A program made the translations under genes and the position numbers. The notes under the pieces are model-generated. The model did not search any database, was not told the DNA's origin, and saw nothing but the letters and a program-made list of their open reading frames with translations. Source: Daedaleopsis sinensis (Eukaryota; Basidiomycota; Agaricomycetes; Polyporales; Polyporaceae). Taken from it: 64,000 bases of DNA. The number at the start of each line of letters is the position of its first letter. Within the stretch, counting starts at the first letter, position 1. Shown piece after piece: positions 1-10,502 of the stretch. The stretch lies in assembly GCA_033807695.1 (NCBI GenBank), contig CM066305.1, positions 2,728,001-2,792,000 on the forward strand, written 5' to 3'.

Positions 1-3000
1 AGACATTCGAGATCGGGAAACGCAATGGTGCACCGAGATCGCGTGTCGGTGGGTCCAATGCATCTACACACTCGGTTCAGCCGTTACGCAATCATTCTGT
101 AGACAAAAAATAATGCTCGCCTAGTAGGTCTACCAGCGTCGGACCCTTGTACCAGGTATACAGCGCACAGTTGGCGGGTTCGCGCTGCGCCAGGTTCACG
201 CCCTCCATCGCTGCGACGGGGACGAACTTGGTCTTGCTCGGGTGGAAGCCGGACTGAATCAAGAACGGCCTGAGGAGATCGCATATCTCCTCGTACCGGG
301 ACTTCGCCCACTCGACCTGCCAGAGGGTTAGTGAACCGCACCACACGGGCACATTGATCACCTCGCGCACTCACTTGGTCTAACTTGTTGATGGCGACTA
401 TGACCTGACCGACTCCGAGACTGCGTACTAGGAGCAGGTGCTCGCGAGTCTGCCCTCCGCGCTCGAAACCAGCCTCGAACTCGCCAACGGCCGCATCGAC
501 GACGAGCAGCGCAGAATCGGCCTGAGATGCGCCGGAGATCATGTTGGGGATGAAATCTTTGTGCCCGGGCGCGTCGAGAATGGTGATAACCCTATGCGGC
601 GTGTTCAACGTCTGCAACGCGATGTCCATCGTGATCCCTCTGAGTAGGTCGGGCACATGTTAGAAAAACGTCGTGCTTCGATAAGCCTCTTGATTTCGAG
701 GAAACGTACCGCTCGCGCTCCTCTTGAGTCCCATCGAGCTCCCATGCCCAGCTAAAGCTGCTCTTGCCGATCTTCGCGCTGCCGCGCTCGTTCGCGATTC
801 GCGTCTTCTCGTCGACCCTCCCGAGCTCATACAACAGTCTCCCCATCATAGTCGACTTGCCTGCGTCGACATGCCCTACAATCCTCGGCCATCAGTGGCG
901 CAGTTACCTTACATCGCTCAACTTAGAGCTTGGAGCATGGACCTACCGACGACAACCATGCTCAGGGACCGCTTCGCCCCCTTCTCCTGCGCCGCCAGCG
1001 CAACCTTCGCCTCTTCGATGAGCTTCTCGACTGCCGCGGGGGGTTTGGCAGGCTCGTCGGGAACGACCTCCTGCGGCTCCTCGTCTTCCAGGTTCAATCC
1101 AGCCATGTCGAGTTGGCTCTGGTCCATAGCGTTCTTCGCAGAGCTTGCGGGGGTGCTGGTGGTCTTGTGGGATCCGGGGGGAGCCTTCTTGGTCGGGGTC
1201 GCAACGGGTGTCGCCCCCTTCTTGTGCTGCTGAGCCTGCGCCTTCGCCGCTTTCTCGCGTTCTTTCGCAGCTACAAAATTTATTCCAGGTGTACAGTGTT
1301 AGTACATGACAAACGCGAGTCCGCAAAGGATCGAAGAAACCAACGGGAGTCCAAAAGATGAAGCGAAGAAACGAAGGCAAAGACAATGGGATAAATATGA
1401 AGATGAGTGGTGATGGTTATTGTTGTGTAGAGCGACGTTTTATCGCGCAGAGGCAGAGAGTGCGGATTGCGTGGACGATGTCGACCGATGCGCCAGCGAG
1501 GTCCCCTTCCTCGCATTGAATACAACGTCGTCCGGGCTCGGCACATCGAACGCGAACCCCCGCAACAGAGGCAGCGGCCCAGGAGGAAGCAGGGGGGCGT
1601 CTCGCTCCTTGTGTCTAAGGCTCCTCGGCGTCGTCGTATCGGACCGGTCCTTGCTGCGCCTGTGCTCCCGCTCGGCTTTGTGGTGGTGGCATAGATACGT
1701 CCCCGTCCCATCCTCTCCTGCAGCCGAGACGGCTTCGGGCTCGTCGCTGACCAAGACCGTCGCGAACGCGGAAGGGGCCGCCTTAGACCGGATTGCGCTC
1801 GAGGAGAACATCGGCACCTCGATCACGGGGATGCTCTCTTCTGGCTCTGGCTCTGGCTCCGTGCTGGCCTTCGCGCGTGCAGACTTGCTCTTCATTGCCA
1901 GCTTCGACTGCTTTGCCTCTGAAGACTTTTGCGAGGTCGGAGTACCACCGACCTTCCCACCAGCAGGCATATGCGGCTGGGTAGTCGGGGGAACTCTGCG
2001 CTGATTCTTCGAGAGCAGCCCGCTGAGTGACTGATATGAGGTGGTGATAGCAGTCGTCGCCGTCGATCCGTTCGCCGTGGGAGTCAAGTACTCGGTATGG
2101 GTCCGTGGAATGATCAAGTTGTGCTGTGCAGGCGAATGGGTCCTGCCCTTGCTCTGCTCCTGTGTTTTAGCTTGGACAAGCTTCGCCAACTTGGACAGTT
2201 GTCGAGGCTGGGGCTGGGCTGATGGAGACGGCGACGAAGTAGAATGAGGACGTGGCGGGCTAGCCGGGGGCGAGCGAGTAATTGCAGGCGGAGAACGGGT
2301 CACACTTGCAGAGAGGGAAGATGAAGTCGCGGACGGAGCATTTGGGAACACGGTAGGAGGTAGCGGAATAGGAGAGGGAGAGACCGAAGGGCGAGTAAAC
2401 GTATCCGACGGGGTTCTCGTGCGCAGCGGCGGGGATTTGGGAGGCGGAGTAGGCGGCACAGTTGATGCAGGAATAGATGCCTCAGTCTCAGGCGCCTGAC
2501 GGTCCATGGCCTCAAGTGCGAGTGCATTCTGGATGGCCATGTCTACGTTTCGCGACAAGGAAGAAGGTGCAGTCGAGTCAGTGACCATGCTAGCAGAGGG
2601 CCGCCGAGGAGGCGGTACCAGCGAGAGGAAGGAAGCTGCTGCTGGACGCAGGGCAGGGTATGTCATGGCAGTGGCTACTTCGGTCTCCGTGACAGACGAG
2701 TGAGAGCTGACGCTGCTGACTGTGGACTTCGACTTCGCACTGGCCCTTGAGCTCGCCAACGCCGAGAGCTTGGACTTTTTCCCTGTCTTCTCCGACCTCT
2801 CGCTCCTCTCTGTCGTTTCTGACTTGCTGCTCTGCACGCTCCTGGTTTCTTCCACCGCCTTCGTAGACTTCTTGGTCAGGAGTGAAGCCTGAGATTGACC
2901 CGGTGGAAGTGGAAGGCTGGACTTGGACTTGTAGTCCGGGATGTCCGGCATATTGTCCATGGTGGGCAACTCAATCACAGTCGGAGGTCGGGAGCTATCT

Positions 3001-4148
3001 GTCTCCGATGGAGAAGAGTAATTGATCTGGGGAGGACCGGTAGGAGAACCCAGTCCGTCAAGAGACAGACGTCGTAAAGCAGAGGACGACGGCGATGGCG
3101 GAATTTCGTTTGGGTCTACCGGTAATGGCGGCCGCTCTACTCGCTAGCGTCGGCACTAGTAGTGATACATACATTGCATGGAACTCACCGATGACTTGCC
3201 CATAATCAGTCGTGATCGAGGACAGGATCGTGGTGCGCGAGCCACCCATCTGTGTCTGAGTGAAGTGGTGAGGCTGGTGCCAATCCCGACTGTCCTCGGT
3301 CCTCTCCGTCATCTCCGTGATGGTATACAAGCTTCCAGGTCTCGTCGACGCCCTTGTAGTCTCTTGTTCGGACGACGAGACATACTCGCTCTGGGTCAGA
3401 CGCACAAACGGCACGTTGTGCCGTCCAGAGGCACTGTCGGATGGCGGGGACCAGTCAGCATAGTCCTCCGGCGGCGCCATCGGTGGCATGGGAAGAGGCT
3501 TTCCATCGGCGTCGTACGGTGTCCAGTCTGGGGTGGCCGTTTTGGTCAGCGCACTGATGGATAGCGGTTTCCAGGGAGGATAGCACGTGCACCTTCTCGC
3601 TGTCGCATACGCTCCAGTAGCAAGGGTACTCGATCCGCAAATCCGCAAGATGAGGGAAAGGATGAAGAGAGGGAAAGGAGGGGAGAGAATAAGGTTCTAA
3701 GTTCAAGGAAGCTCACCTTTCCGTTCTTGAGCCACACGCCTACGTCCCTGCTCTTCTGTGAGGGGGTCACCAACTTGTTAGATGCAGACACTTGACACGA
3801 ACGTACCCAACAAGTATTCGATGGTTTGTTTTACATCAAAATAGTAGTGATACAAGGAGCCCTTGATGTCTGCATCCGATAGTCCGGATTGTTGTTCATC
3901 ACCTAGTATCCCCCTAATATGCTCCAGTCCGTCCATCATATGTCCTGGATCATCATGAGATAGTACTGAGAATATACTGGAGGCACTACGCACCATAATC
4001 CTCAGCGCTGAGATCCTCGTAGCCGCCGTCGGATACCTCATCCTCTTCTAATTCCTCTGAAAACACAGTTTGACTTCGAGTCAACAGCTAGCCCAGAGTC
4101 AAGCTTACCGTTAATGTCAATATTCCGTACAAATCTGTGTCGAGACAT
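1..4148 (-). CDS. HBS1: HBS1-type translational GTPase (ribosome rescue), 3' end cut by window
   Basis: Hbs1 is the eRF3/EF1A-like GTPase that acts with Dom34/Pelota to split stalled ribosomes in no-go and non-stop decay. The start [13 protein letters not shown] lies at 4148-4110; after it comes an HBS1_N-like domain ([34 protein letters not shown]) at about 4040-3800. A very long Ser/Pro/Thr-rich linker is encoded mainly at about 3590-3200 and 3130-1500. The GTPase domain follows with GHVDAGKST (P-loop, split by an intron near 840-960), DAPGHKD (G3) and NKLD (G4). The switch region retains the ITMD sequence. The last exon visible, positions 1-63, reads [20 protein letters not shown], so domains II and III lie beyond the window. 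The intron at 64-120 fits only with a GC donor (GCGAGC). The gene is divergent from the mitochondrial SSB gene, 216 bp apart. Identity is very secure; exact borders inside the linker are less so. Confidence 0.93.
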
Positions 4149-4364
4149 GGTAACAAGAGTACAAGACGAGTACAACTGGATGATGGACGAGGTTGGAGGA
4201 GACGAGCGCAGAGGAGTCTGGACGGTCCAGATGAGGTCAACCGTGATCTACGCGACGTGACAGGGCTGTGACGTAACGCGGCGTGTGACCTCAGTACCTG
4301 TTGCCGCGTCGACTGCGTTTCGCCCCAACCGCGAATCCCTCCTCCTCCTTCTCGTCTCGTCACA
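4149..4364. promoter_or_regulatory. Short divergent promoter region, HBS1 / mitochondrial SSB
   Basis: Only 216 bp separate the start codons of two divergently read genes, so both promoters and both 5' leaders must be shared or overlapping. The stretch is rich in GACG/CGTC and pyrimidine runs towards the SSB start. No clear TATA box is visible. The call rests on geometry only. Confidence 0.5.
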
Positions 4365-4984
4365 ATGCTGTCTCTATCTGCTCGCGCTGCGCGGTGCGTG
4401 CCTCTGCGCGTGAGTACACATCTCGAATCATGGCTGCGGCGCACGCGCTCATGTTAGATATGTGCTTGCAGGCCTTCTCCACGTCTGCTTCGCGCTCCGC
4501 CGATATGGCGAAGCTCAGCCTCATTGGCCGTCTTGGGCGGGACCCTGAGGTGCGGCTCACCAAGTCGAACAAGGAATACGTCTCGTGCGTCACACGTTCG
4601 CGGATCTGCGCTGTTGGTACTCTGCTTGACTTGCTACGTTGCAGGTACACCATCGCGACGGAGAACAGCTCGCTCGGACTGCCCGAGGGAGCTCAGCCGA
4701 CGACGACGTGGCATCACATTTTCTCCTTCAGCCCCTCCAGCAACAACTATCTGCGCAACCTCCGCAAGGGCTCGCTCGTATACGCCGAGGCCAACTTCGA
4801 GCTCCGTCAGCCCGACCCGAGCGCGGACCCCGACTCTCCTGAGGGCCAGAAGCAAATATTCCTGAGACATGGTGCGTCGCGCCGACGGCCGTTGTGCGAT
4901 TCTGTGGGCACTCACGTCGCTGCAGAAACGCTCCGTCTGCTCCGCGCACCAAAACGCGAGGACAACGACAATGACGTCGAGTAA
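4365..4984 (+). CDS. RIM1: Mitochondrial single-stranded DNA-binding protein
   Basis: This is a bacterial-type SSB that coats single-stranded mitochondrial DNA during replication. Four exons (4365-4409, 4472-4584, 4645-4871, 4926-4984) splice in phase to a 147-residue protein. It begins with an Arg/Ser-rich presequence (MLSLSARAARCVPLR, then AFSTSASRS), followed by the OB fold: KLSLIGRLGRDPEVR, the beta strands around SYTIATEN, then TTWHHIFSF and LVYAEANFELR. It ends in LLRAPKREDNDNDVE, an acidic tail like those of other SSBs, though short. Length and order match fungal Rim1. Its 3' end converges on the UPF0303 gene with 69 bp between stop codons. The start was chosen because it gives the presequence and the in-phase first intron. 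Confidence 0.92.
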
Positions 4985-5053
4985 AAGCCAGCTCCCCTTC
5001 CAGTACTCCATTGCGTTACCTACGATCTGTGTTACGATATACTCTCCCCTCAG

Positions 5054-6205
5054 CTAATACCTATCGTCCTCGTGATAGTCTTCATGCTCGTGATCGTGTC
5101 TGTCGCGCAAATGCCGGGATGCAGGGTCCGCCATCCATTCCTGCGCGAGGGGGCAATGTCAGTGAGTCGCTCCATGCACAGAGGGTTGGACCGCTTGCGC
5201 ACCGAGCTTGGGGGGCGAGCAGGCATGGACGATTGGCCTGTGCGCCCTGTGTGTTGCATGGACATGATTGTGGGGACGGTGGTGCCCATGCTTGTCGTGC
5301 CCATGCTTGTCGTGCCCATGCTTGTCATCATGCTCGAGGATAGTGGTGGTGCGGCAGGCTCTCGGCCGATTTTTTTCAAGTAGTCGCGCACTGCCGTTAC
5401 CACGAACTTGTCCGAGATTTAGCATGGGTGTGGGCTCTCGAGTTTGATTCTCTGTGGGTGTACTCACACGGTGATCATCATAACTAGACCCAGAGTAGCA
5501 ACCTACGACGGCGATAGGACAACATGGTGCGTTCTTGAGGGTTGAGACGACACAGCTTCAGCCACGCGACGTCATCACAGAACACAATCTCACCTCGAGC
5601 CAGATGGGAAACGCTGCGAGTCGCGATTGCACGCACTGTTCAGACATTGTGAGGCACAACCAACATGACGTGTGACTTACCTCCGCCGCTGATTCTAACG
5701 TCGGATTGTATGCCGAGCTGCTTTTGTGTCTTCCCCATCGCGTTGATGCCTTTCTCGACGTAGTAGCTAGAATGGCCCGTCCGTCGCACGACAGAAATCA
5801 TACCCTTGCATTCGCAAGCAAGATCGTCAAGTCACTTGGTCCGCTCTCCACCGCGCTGCTGGTGCGCCCCATGAACCGACGTACCTCGAGACAGGCCCAG
5901 CTCTCCAGGCTGACGTCCCCCGCGCCGTCCGGGCCCCCAAGATTTCCGACCGTGCAGGAGAAGAGGTTGTGGCCCGCGATGGTTTGGATGGATACGCACA
6001 TGCCACGCACTTTGACGTGCCGGGAGGAGGCGCGAAAACGCTTGCGGAGGGAGAGGCCGAGCATGACGGCGGCATCAGCGTCGAAGGAGGGGAAGCGGTA
6101 GATGGCCTCTTCGTTGAGGGCCTCGGTGGCGAGCTCGGCCTCGCTGGGAGGCATGGGTCCGCTGAAGCTGTTGAACATCGGGAGCGTCGTCTTCGGGTAA
6201 GACAT
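5054..6205 (-). CDS. UPF0303/Ybr137w-family protein (haem-degrading-like fold) with odd tail
   Basis: It belongs to the small Ybr137w/UPF0303 family (DUF336-like fold). Yeast Ybr137w has been linked to the Get/TRC tail-anchored protein pathway, but no enzyme activity is established. Exon 1 (6205 to about 5890) reads RFPSFDADAAVMLGLSLRKR and GMCVSIQTIAGHNLFSC. Later exons give GMISVVRRTGHSSYYV, then ISGGAFPIWLE, then 5468-5533 (NAPCCPIAVVGCYSG), then 5203-5406 (FVVTAVRDYLKKIG). The GGAFPI and DDHRFVV segments are family hallmarks. Usual members stop soon after the last one. Here the frame continues through three TSMGT repeats and, after an in-phase intron at 5141-5202, into an acidic His-rich end (HDHEHEDYHEDDRY). 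The extension is unusual and has no recognised function. Confidence 0.8.
5282..5326. repeat. 15-bp tandem repeat, three perfect copies
   Basis: The unit GTGCCCATGCTTGTC occurs three times in a row without change. It lies in the last-but-one exon of the UPF0303 gene. In the chosen minus-strand frame it encodes TSMGT repeats. In a neighbouring minus frame it would encode KHGHD repeats. Confidence 0.95.
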
Positions 6206-6906
6206 GCGAGAGCGTCAGGGTTGGAGGTCGCGCCACTGGGTGGTCCCGAGCGGTCAATGCCAAATGAAGAGCTGTGAGCGTGAAGCTTTGTGGGGTGGGA
6301 TGTAGGAGCAAAGGTTCATGAGTTGTCTAATGCGATTGACTCCTCAAGCACGAGCGAAAGGCATGAATGACTGCAGTTCGAAGGTCGGCAATGGAAGAGA
6401 AGGGGCAGGCACGAGGAGATGTGCCAGTGCAGGACATGAGGCAGCGTATATTGACCAGATCTTCGCTCACTCTCTTCCTCGAGGCAGGCCACATTGTCTT
6501 GGACTCAGCGTACGAATTCCGCTCTTCCAGCCCTCGCGGGTTTGTAGTTCGCATCGAAGCTCAGGCAAAGCATACCTCGAGCTCTCACCGAGTTTAGGAT
6601 CTGCATGAGAAGTCCGGAGAAGGCGCAAACGCGTCCGCTCCGTCGGCCCGACTTGCCTTTCGAGGAAGGTACGAGACACGTGCTTATGATGTTCGGGTTG
6701 GACATGCGCGCTCAGTGCCGCAAAGTCTGAGCAAACCGACGTTAGAACTTTTGCCCATCCCAGCCCGTGCTCCCTTCGGGGTCTCCCCCTGTTCATCTGT
6801 GGTTATAGCAGTCGTAGGTCTGCTGTCTTCCTTGTCTCGAAACTACCACCGACCCCCGCCTACTAGCTTAAGGTAGCCCCGATCGCCACTCAGTAGTGCC
6901 GTCATC
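6206..6906. other. Intergenic, divergent spacer UPF0303 / MBOAT acyltransferase
   Basis: About 700 bp separate two divergent start codons. Short minus-strand open frames exist at about 6505-6796 but show no domain, no convincing splice set and no family resemblance. I see no RNA gene or repeat here. Confidence 0.5.
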
Positions 6907-8960
6907 ATGGACGCGTTCTTCGAGCCTATCGCGGATGCAACTGGCGGGTCCATAGACCAGATCAAGGTACGCACCCTCCGCATCCTCGCAGACACGTACT
7001 GTCTGAACTTGTCTCTTGCAGCTTATATCCTGTCTATTATTCTCGTACCCTCTGGGCAGCCTCTACATTCGCATACCATCCTCGCATCCTGAACTCAAGC
7101 ATATATTCAGCATCCTCGTCACATCATTCTACCTTATACCCGTACTATGGCTTTGGGGAGGTGCGCTACAACTGCTGGGGAGTGTGATTGCCACATATTA
7201 TATCGCGCAAAGGGTACAAACCCGGAATATGCCATGGCTCGTATTCCTGTGAGTACCGTTTTACTGCGGCTCGTTCCTTTCCTCACCTTGTTCAACAGCT
7301 TCACTATGGCACACCTCACAATAAGGTACGCTCTGTTTGGCTTCCCGGATGTACTTCCACTCATCGTCGGAACGAAGCCATGTCGTCCGAACGTTTGACG
7401 AAGCAGGTTACGAAACAATCGAGATATCTGGTCCCCAGATGGTCCTGACCATGAAGTTGACGACCTTTGCTTGGAATGTCTGGGACGGACGGAGACCGGC
7501 AGAGGTAAGTCAATTCACCATGCGCGCAGTCGACCGGCCTTAATGTCGGTCGGTAGGATCTGGACCAGTGGCAAACTGCCCAGAGAGTCACCGAGTTTCC
7601 TACCCTCCTCGAATTCCTTGGATATGCGTAAGACGGAACTCTTTCCTCATAATCAGTCCACGCGTTGATGCTTGTACTAGTTTCTATTTCCCCGGTTTCC
7701 TCGTCGGCCCATACCTCACCTTCAACGAATATCAAGCACTAGTCACCGGTTCTCTCTACAAGGCAGCTGAGAAGCGGGAAGAGGATGCTGTCAATGAGAC
7801 AAATCATCTTACTAAGCGTCTCGTCCCTCACGGCCGGAAACGGGTTGCGTTCAGGAAGATGTTCACTGGACTCGTGTACCTCGCGTTATTCGTCTTGTTC
7901 TGGCCTGAATTCAACTATTCTCGGCTCATTGAAGACGATTTTGAGTCAAGGCGTCTCATCTCTCGGTAAGCCATCGTTGCATATTCTGCTGCTTCGTCTC
8001 GCTAACCGTACAAATGCACAGTATTGTGTTCCTGCAATTCTGCGGATTCTTCGAGCGCGCGAAGTACTATGCTATCTGGACTTTGACAGAGGTTCGTGAC
8101 GATCCAAGTGCCCCACACTCTCGCCTCACCTCTCTACAGGGTGCCTCGATTCAAACTGGACTTGGTTTTACCGGTTATGACGTGACTGGCCGTACCAAGT
8201 GGGAAGGTGCAGCAAACGTCAAGGTGTCGAATATCGAGTTCGCAGAGAACACCAAGGTCCTTCTGGACTCGTGGAACATGAAGACGAACGTCTGGCTACG
8301 AGAATGCGTTTACAAGCGTGTTACTCCCAAGGGCAAGAAACCCGGATTCAGAAGCAGCCTGGCGACGTTCATGACGAGTGCTTTCTGGGTATGTCACGCG
8401 TGTCTCAGAGTCTGGCAAAAACGAGACTGACTTGTCTATCATAGCATGGCATCGCTCCCGGCTACTACCTCACGTTCTTCTTCTTCGCCTTCGTCCAGAC
8501 GACCGCCCGTCTCGCACGCAGCTACCTCCGCCCCCTCGTCCTCCCCGCGTCCTACCTCCCCGCGCGCGGCGCCCCACCCCCGCCGCAGACGCGCAAGAAG
8601 CAGCTGTACGACTACCTGGGCGTGCTCCTCACGGTCGCGCTCACGAACTACGGCACGCTGCCGTTCATGCTGCTCACGGTCGACGACTCGTTCGTCGCGT
8701 GGAACAGCGTGGTCTGGTACGGCCACTTCCTCATCGGCGGCGCGCTCGTCTTCTTCTACTTTGGCGGCATGGCGCTCCTGCAGCAGGTGCAGGCCGTGCG
8801 CGTCAAGCGCGCGGCCTACCAGCAGGAGCGCGACGAGATCAACAGGACGGTCAAGTCGCGCTCGGGCGCGAGCACGCCCGCCCGCGCGCTGACGCTGCCC
8901 CCGGTGGACGAGGCGGTGCAGGAGCTGGAGAACGAGCTGCGGCACAGGAAGGGCAAGTGA
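6907..8960 (+). CDS. ALE1: MBOAT lysophospholipid acyltransferase (Ale1/LPCAT type)
   Basis: This is a multispanning ER enzyme that re-acylates lysophospholipids with acyl-CoA (Lands cycle). The start MDAFFEPIADATGGSIDQIK at 6907 is followed by many hydrophobic segments (LFSYPLGSLYIRI, FYLIPVLWLWGGALQLLG). Conserved MBOAT blocks include MKLTTFAWNVWDGRRP, EFLGYAFYFPGFLVGPYLTF, LQFCGFFERAKYYAIWTLTE, GFTGYD and LLDSWNMKTNVWLRECVYKR. The catalytic His block is SAFWHGIAPGYYLTF, formed across an intron near 8390-8445. The Asn of SWNMKTNVW is the second expected active-site position. After the last membrane span (GGALVFFYFGGMALLQQ) comes a charged tail ending ELENELRHRKGK at 8960. The gene has about eight short introns. 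Order and spacing match fungal Ale1 proteins. Confidence 0.93.
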
Positions 8961-9305
8961 GAGCGGCGCACTCCGTGGCTGGAAATTCGTGGCTACGGGC
9001 AGTTTGGAGGGCGACGCTGGGGGTAAAGAGGAGGTTATGCTTCATCCTCTCGTGGATATAACTCGAAAGTACCCTACTGTAGATACCACGGTCTTCGGAA
9101 TGTTTCACGATCACCGTTCATCCAGTGTGCTCTCGACTCGTTCAGCGAATGATCTCTCGTCTGCTTCAACTTCAAGTTCGAATATGCACTATGCACGGGC
9201 GCTTGTGATAGACGCTACTTGCCTTACAGCCGCCACCTTGTGGACCCTCGCACATTTGCCTGTCTACCTCTCGGGTGCTCGCTCGGACCTCTCGCACACC
9301 ACACC
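8961..9305. other. Intergenic, MBOAT gene / TAF9
   Basis: This tandem spacer of about 345 bp must hold the 3' end of the acyltransferase gene and the promoter of TAF9. It has no supported open frame. The last 60 bases before TAF9 are C-rich, a common leader style here. Confidence 0.5.
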
Positions 9306-10298
9306 ATGTCAAGAGCACCAGTTTCCGACACTATCCCCCCGACCGCACGCGCGATCGCGCTCCTGCTCGCCTCGACGCCGACGGTCCAGGACGCGCAGCC
9401 CGGCGTACTGCACCAGCTGCTCGAATTCTCGAACAGGTACACGGCACAGGTGCTCTCGGACGCACTCGTCTACGCGGAGCACGCGGGGCGGTCCGGCAAG
9501 GTCGATATGGAGGACGTCGTGCTCGCAGTGCAGGCCCGCGTCGGGTGGGAGTTCGGGGGACGCGTCCCGAAGGAGGTGCGTCCACGGCCCTCTGTTGATG
9601 TTCATTTCGCCTTCCCTCCCTCGTTCTCGTGTTTCATTCCCTCGCGTCGTGCGCATTATGTCGTTTACATCTAGGTGCACCGTGTGCATGCGTACGTGCA
9701 TACACCTCTATACACCTCATGTTCCATTATGTGCTATACGCTGTGCTCCGTGCCAGAGGGCGTCCGGCTGACCGCCCGCCCGCAGTACATGCTCTCGCTC
9801 GCCACGCAGACGAACGCCGCGCCGCTCCCGTCCGTGCCGGAGGTGTACGGCGTGCGCCTCCCGCCCGCCGCGGACTGCCTCTCCGCGGTCGACTTCGACC
9901 TCGTGCCGAACAGGCCGCCCCCGGGCGTGAAGCTCTTCGACGAGGAGGTCGAGGAGGTCGAGGAGTCCGAGTCCGACGAGGACATGGAGCCCGCGCCCCT
10001 CCCCGCGCCCGTCCCCAAGCCCCACACACACGTGCATGGCCTCGGCTTCGGGGCGCACATTCCCCCAATCGCGCCGATGCAGCCGCACACGCCGTCGGAC
10101 GTGGACATGCTCACGCCTGGGGGCGGGCCTGCGGAGGAGGGGAGCGAGGCGGACGAGGACGACGGGCTGTTCGCGGGCGGGGACGAGGAGGAGGAGGAGA
10201 GCGGGGACGAGGCGATGGAGGACGTCACTGCGTCTGGGGCGGGCGACGCTGCGAACGGCGTGAAGCGGAAGTTGGTGGAGGAAGACGACTACGATTAG
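9306..10298 (+). CDS. TAF9: TFIID/SAGA subunit TAF9 (histone fold)
   Basis: TAF9 pairs with TAF6 through an H3-like histone fold and is shared by TFIID and SAGA. Two exons (9306-9575 and 9786-10298) give 260 residues. The histone fold covers residues 1-90: IPPTARAIALLLASTP, GVLHQLLEFSNRYTAQVL, SDALVYAEHAGRSG and VDMEDVVLAVQARVGWEF. The second exon opens with the conserved YMLSLATQTN and then NAAPLPSVPEVYGVRLPP, where the TAF9 core ends. The remaining half is a highly acidic, Pro-rich tail (EEVEEVEESESDEDME and similar) ending VKRKLVEEDDYD. The single 210-nt intron is long for this window. The tail is longer than in many TAF9 proteins but ordinary for fungi. Confidence 0.93.
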
Positions 10299-10502
10299 GT
10301 CTGGACATCGGCTGTGTGATTGTGCTCTCTGCTGCTGTGATGCTGTCTATATTCGCGCGCAAGCCCGTGTCTAGCTTTTGCCGTATTGCAATGATGTATA
10401 ATAGTGAAACGTCTAATACATGTAAAACATAACTCCGTCCAGGACAGTATAAGCATAGGACCAACAAGATAGAAGTGTAAGTGTCGATGTCTACAGGGAG
10501 GC

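Noticed and set aside
5159..5467. His-rich minus-strand frame (KHGHD repeats) as a separate gene
   Set aside because: It overlaps the UPF0303 exons in another frame and cannot be joined in phase to them; kept as an observation on a possible past frameshift.
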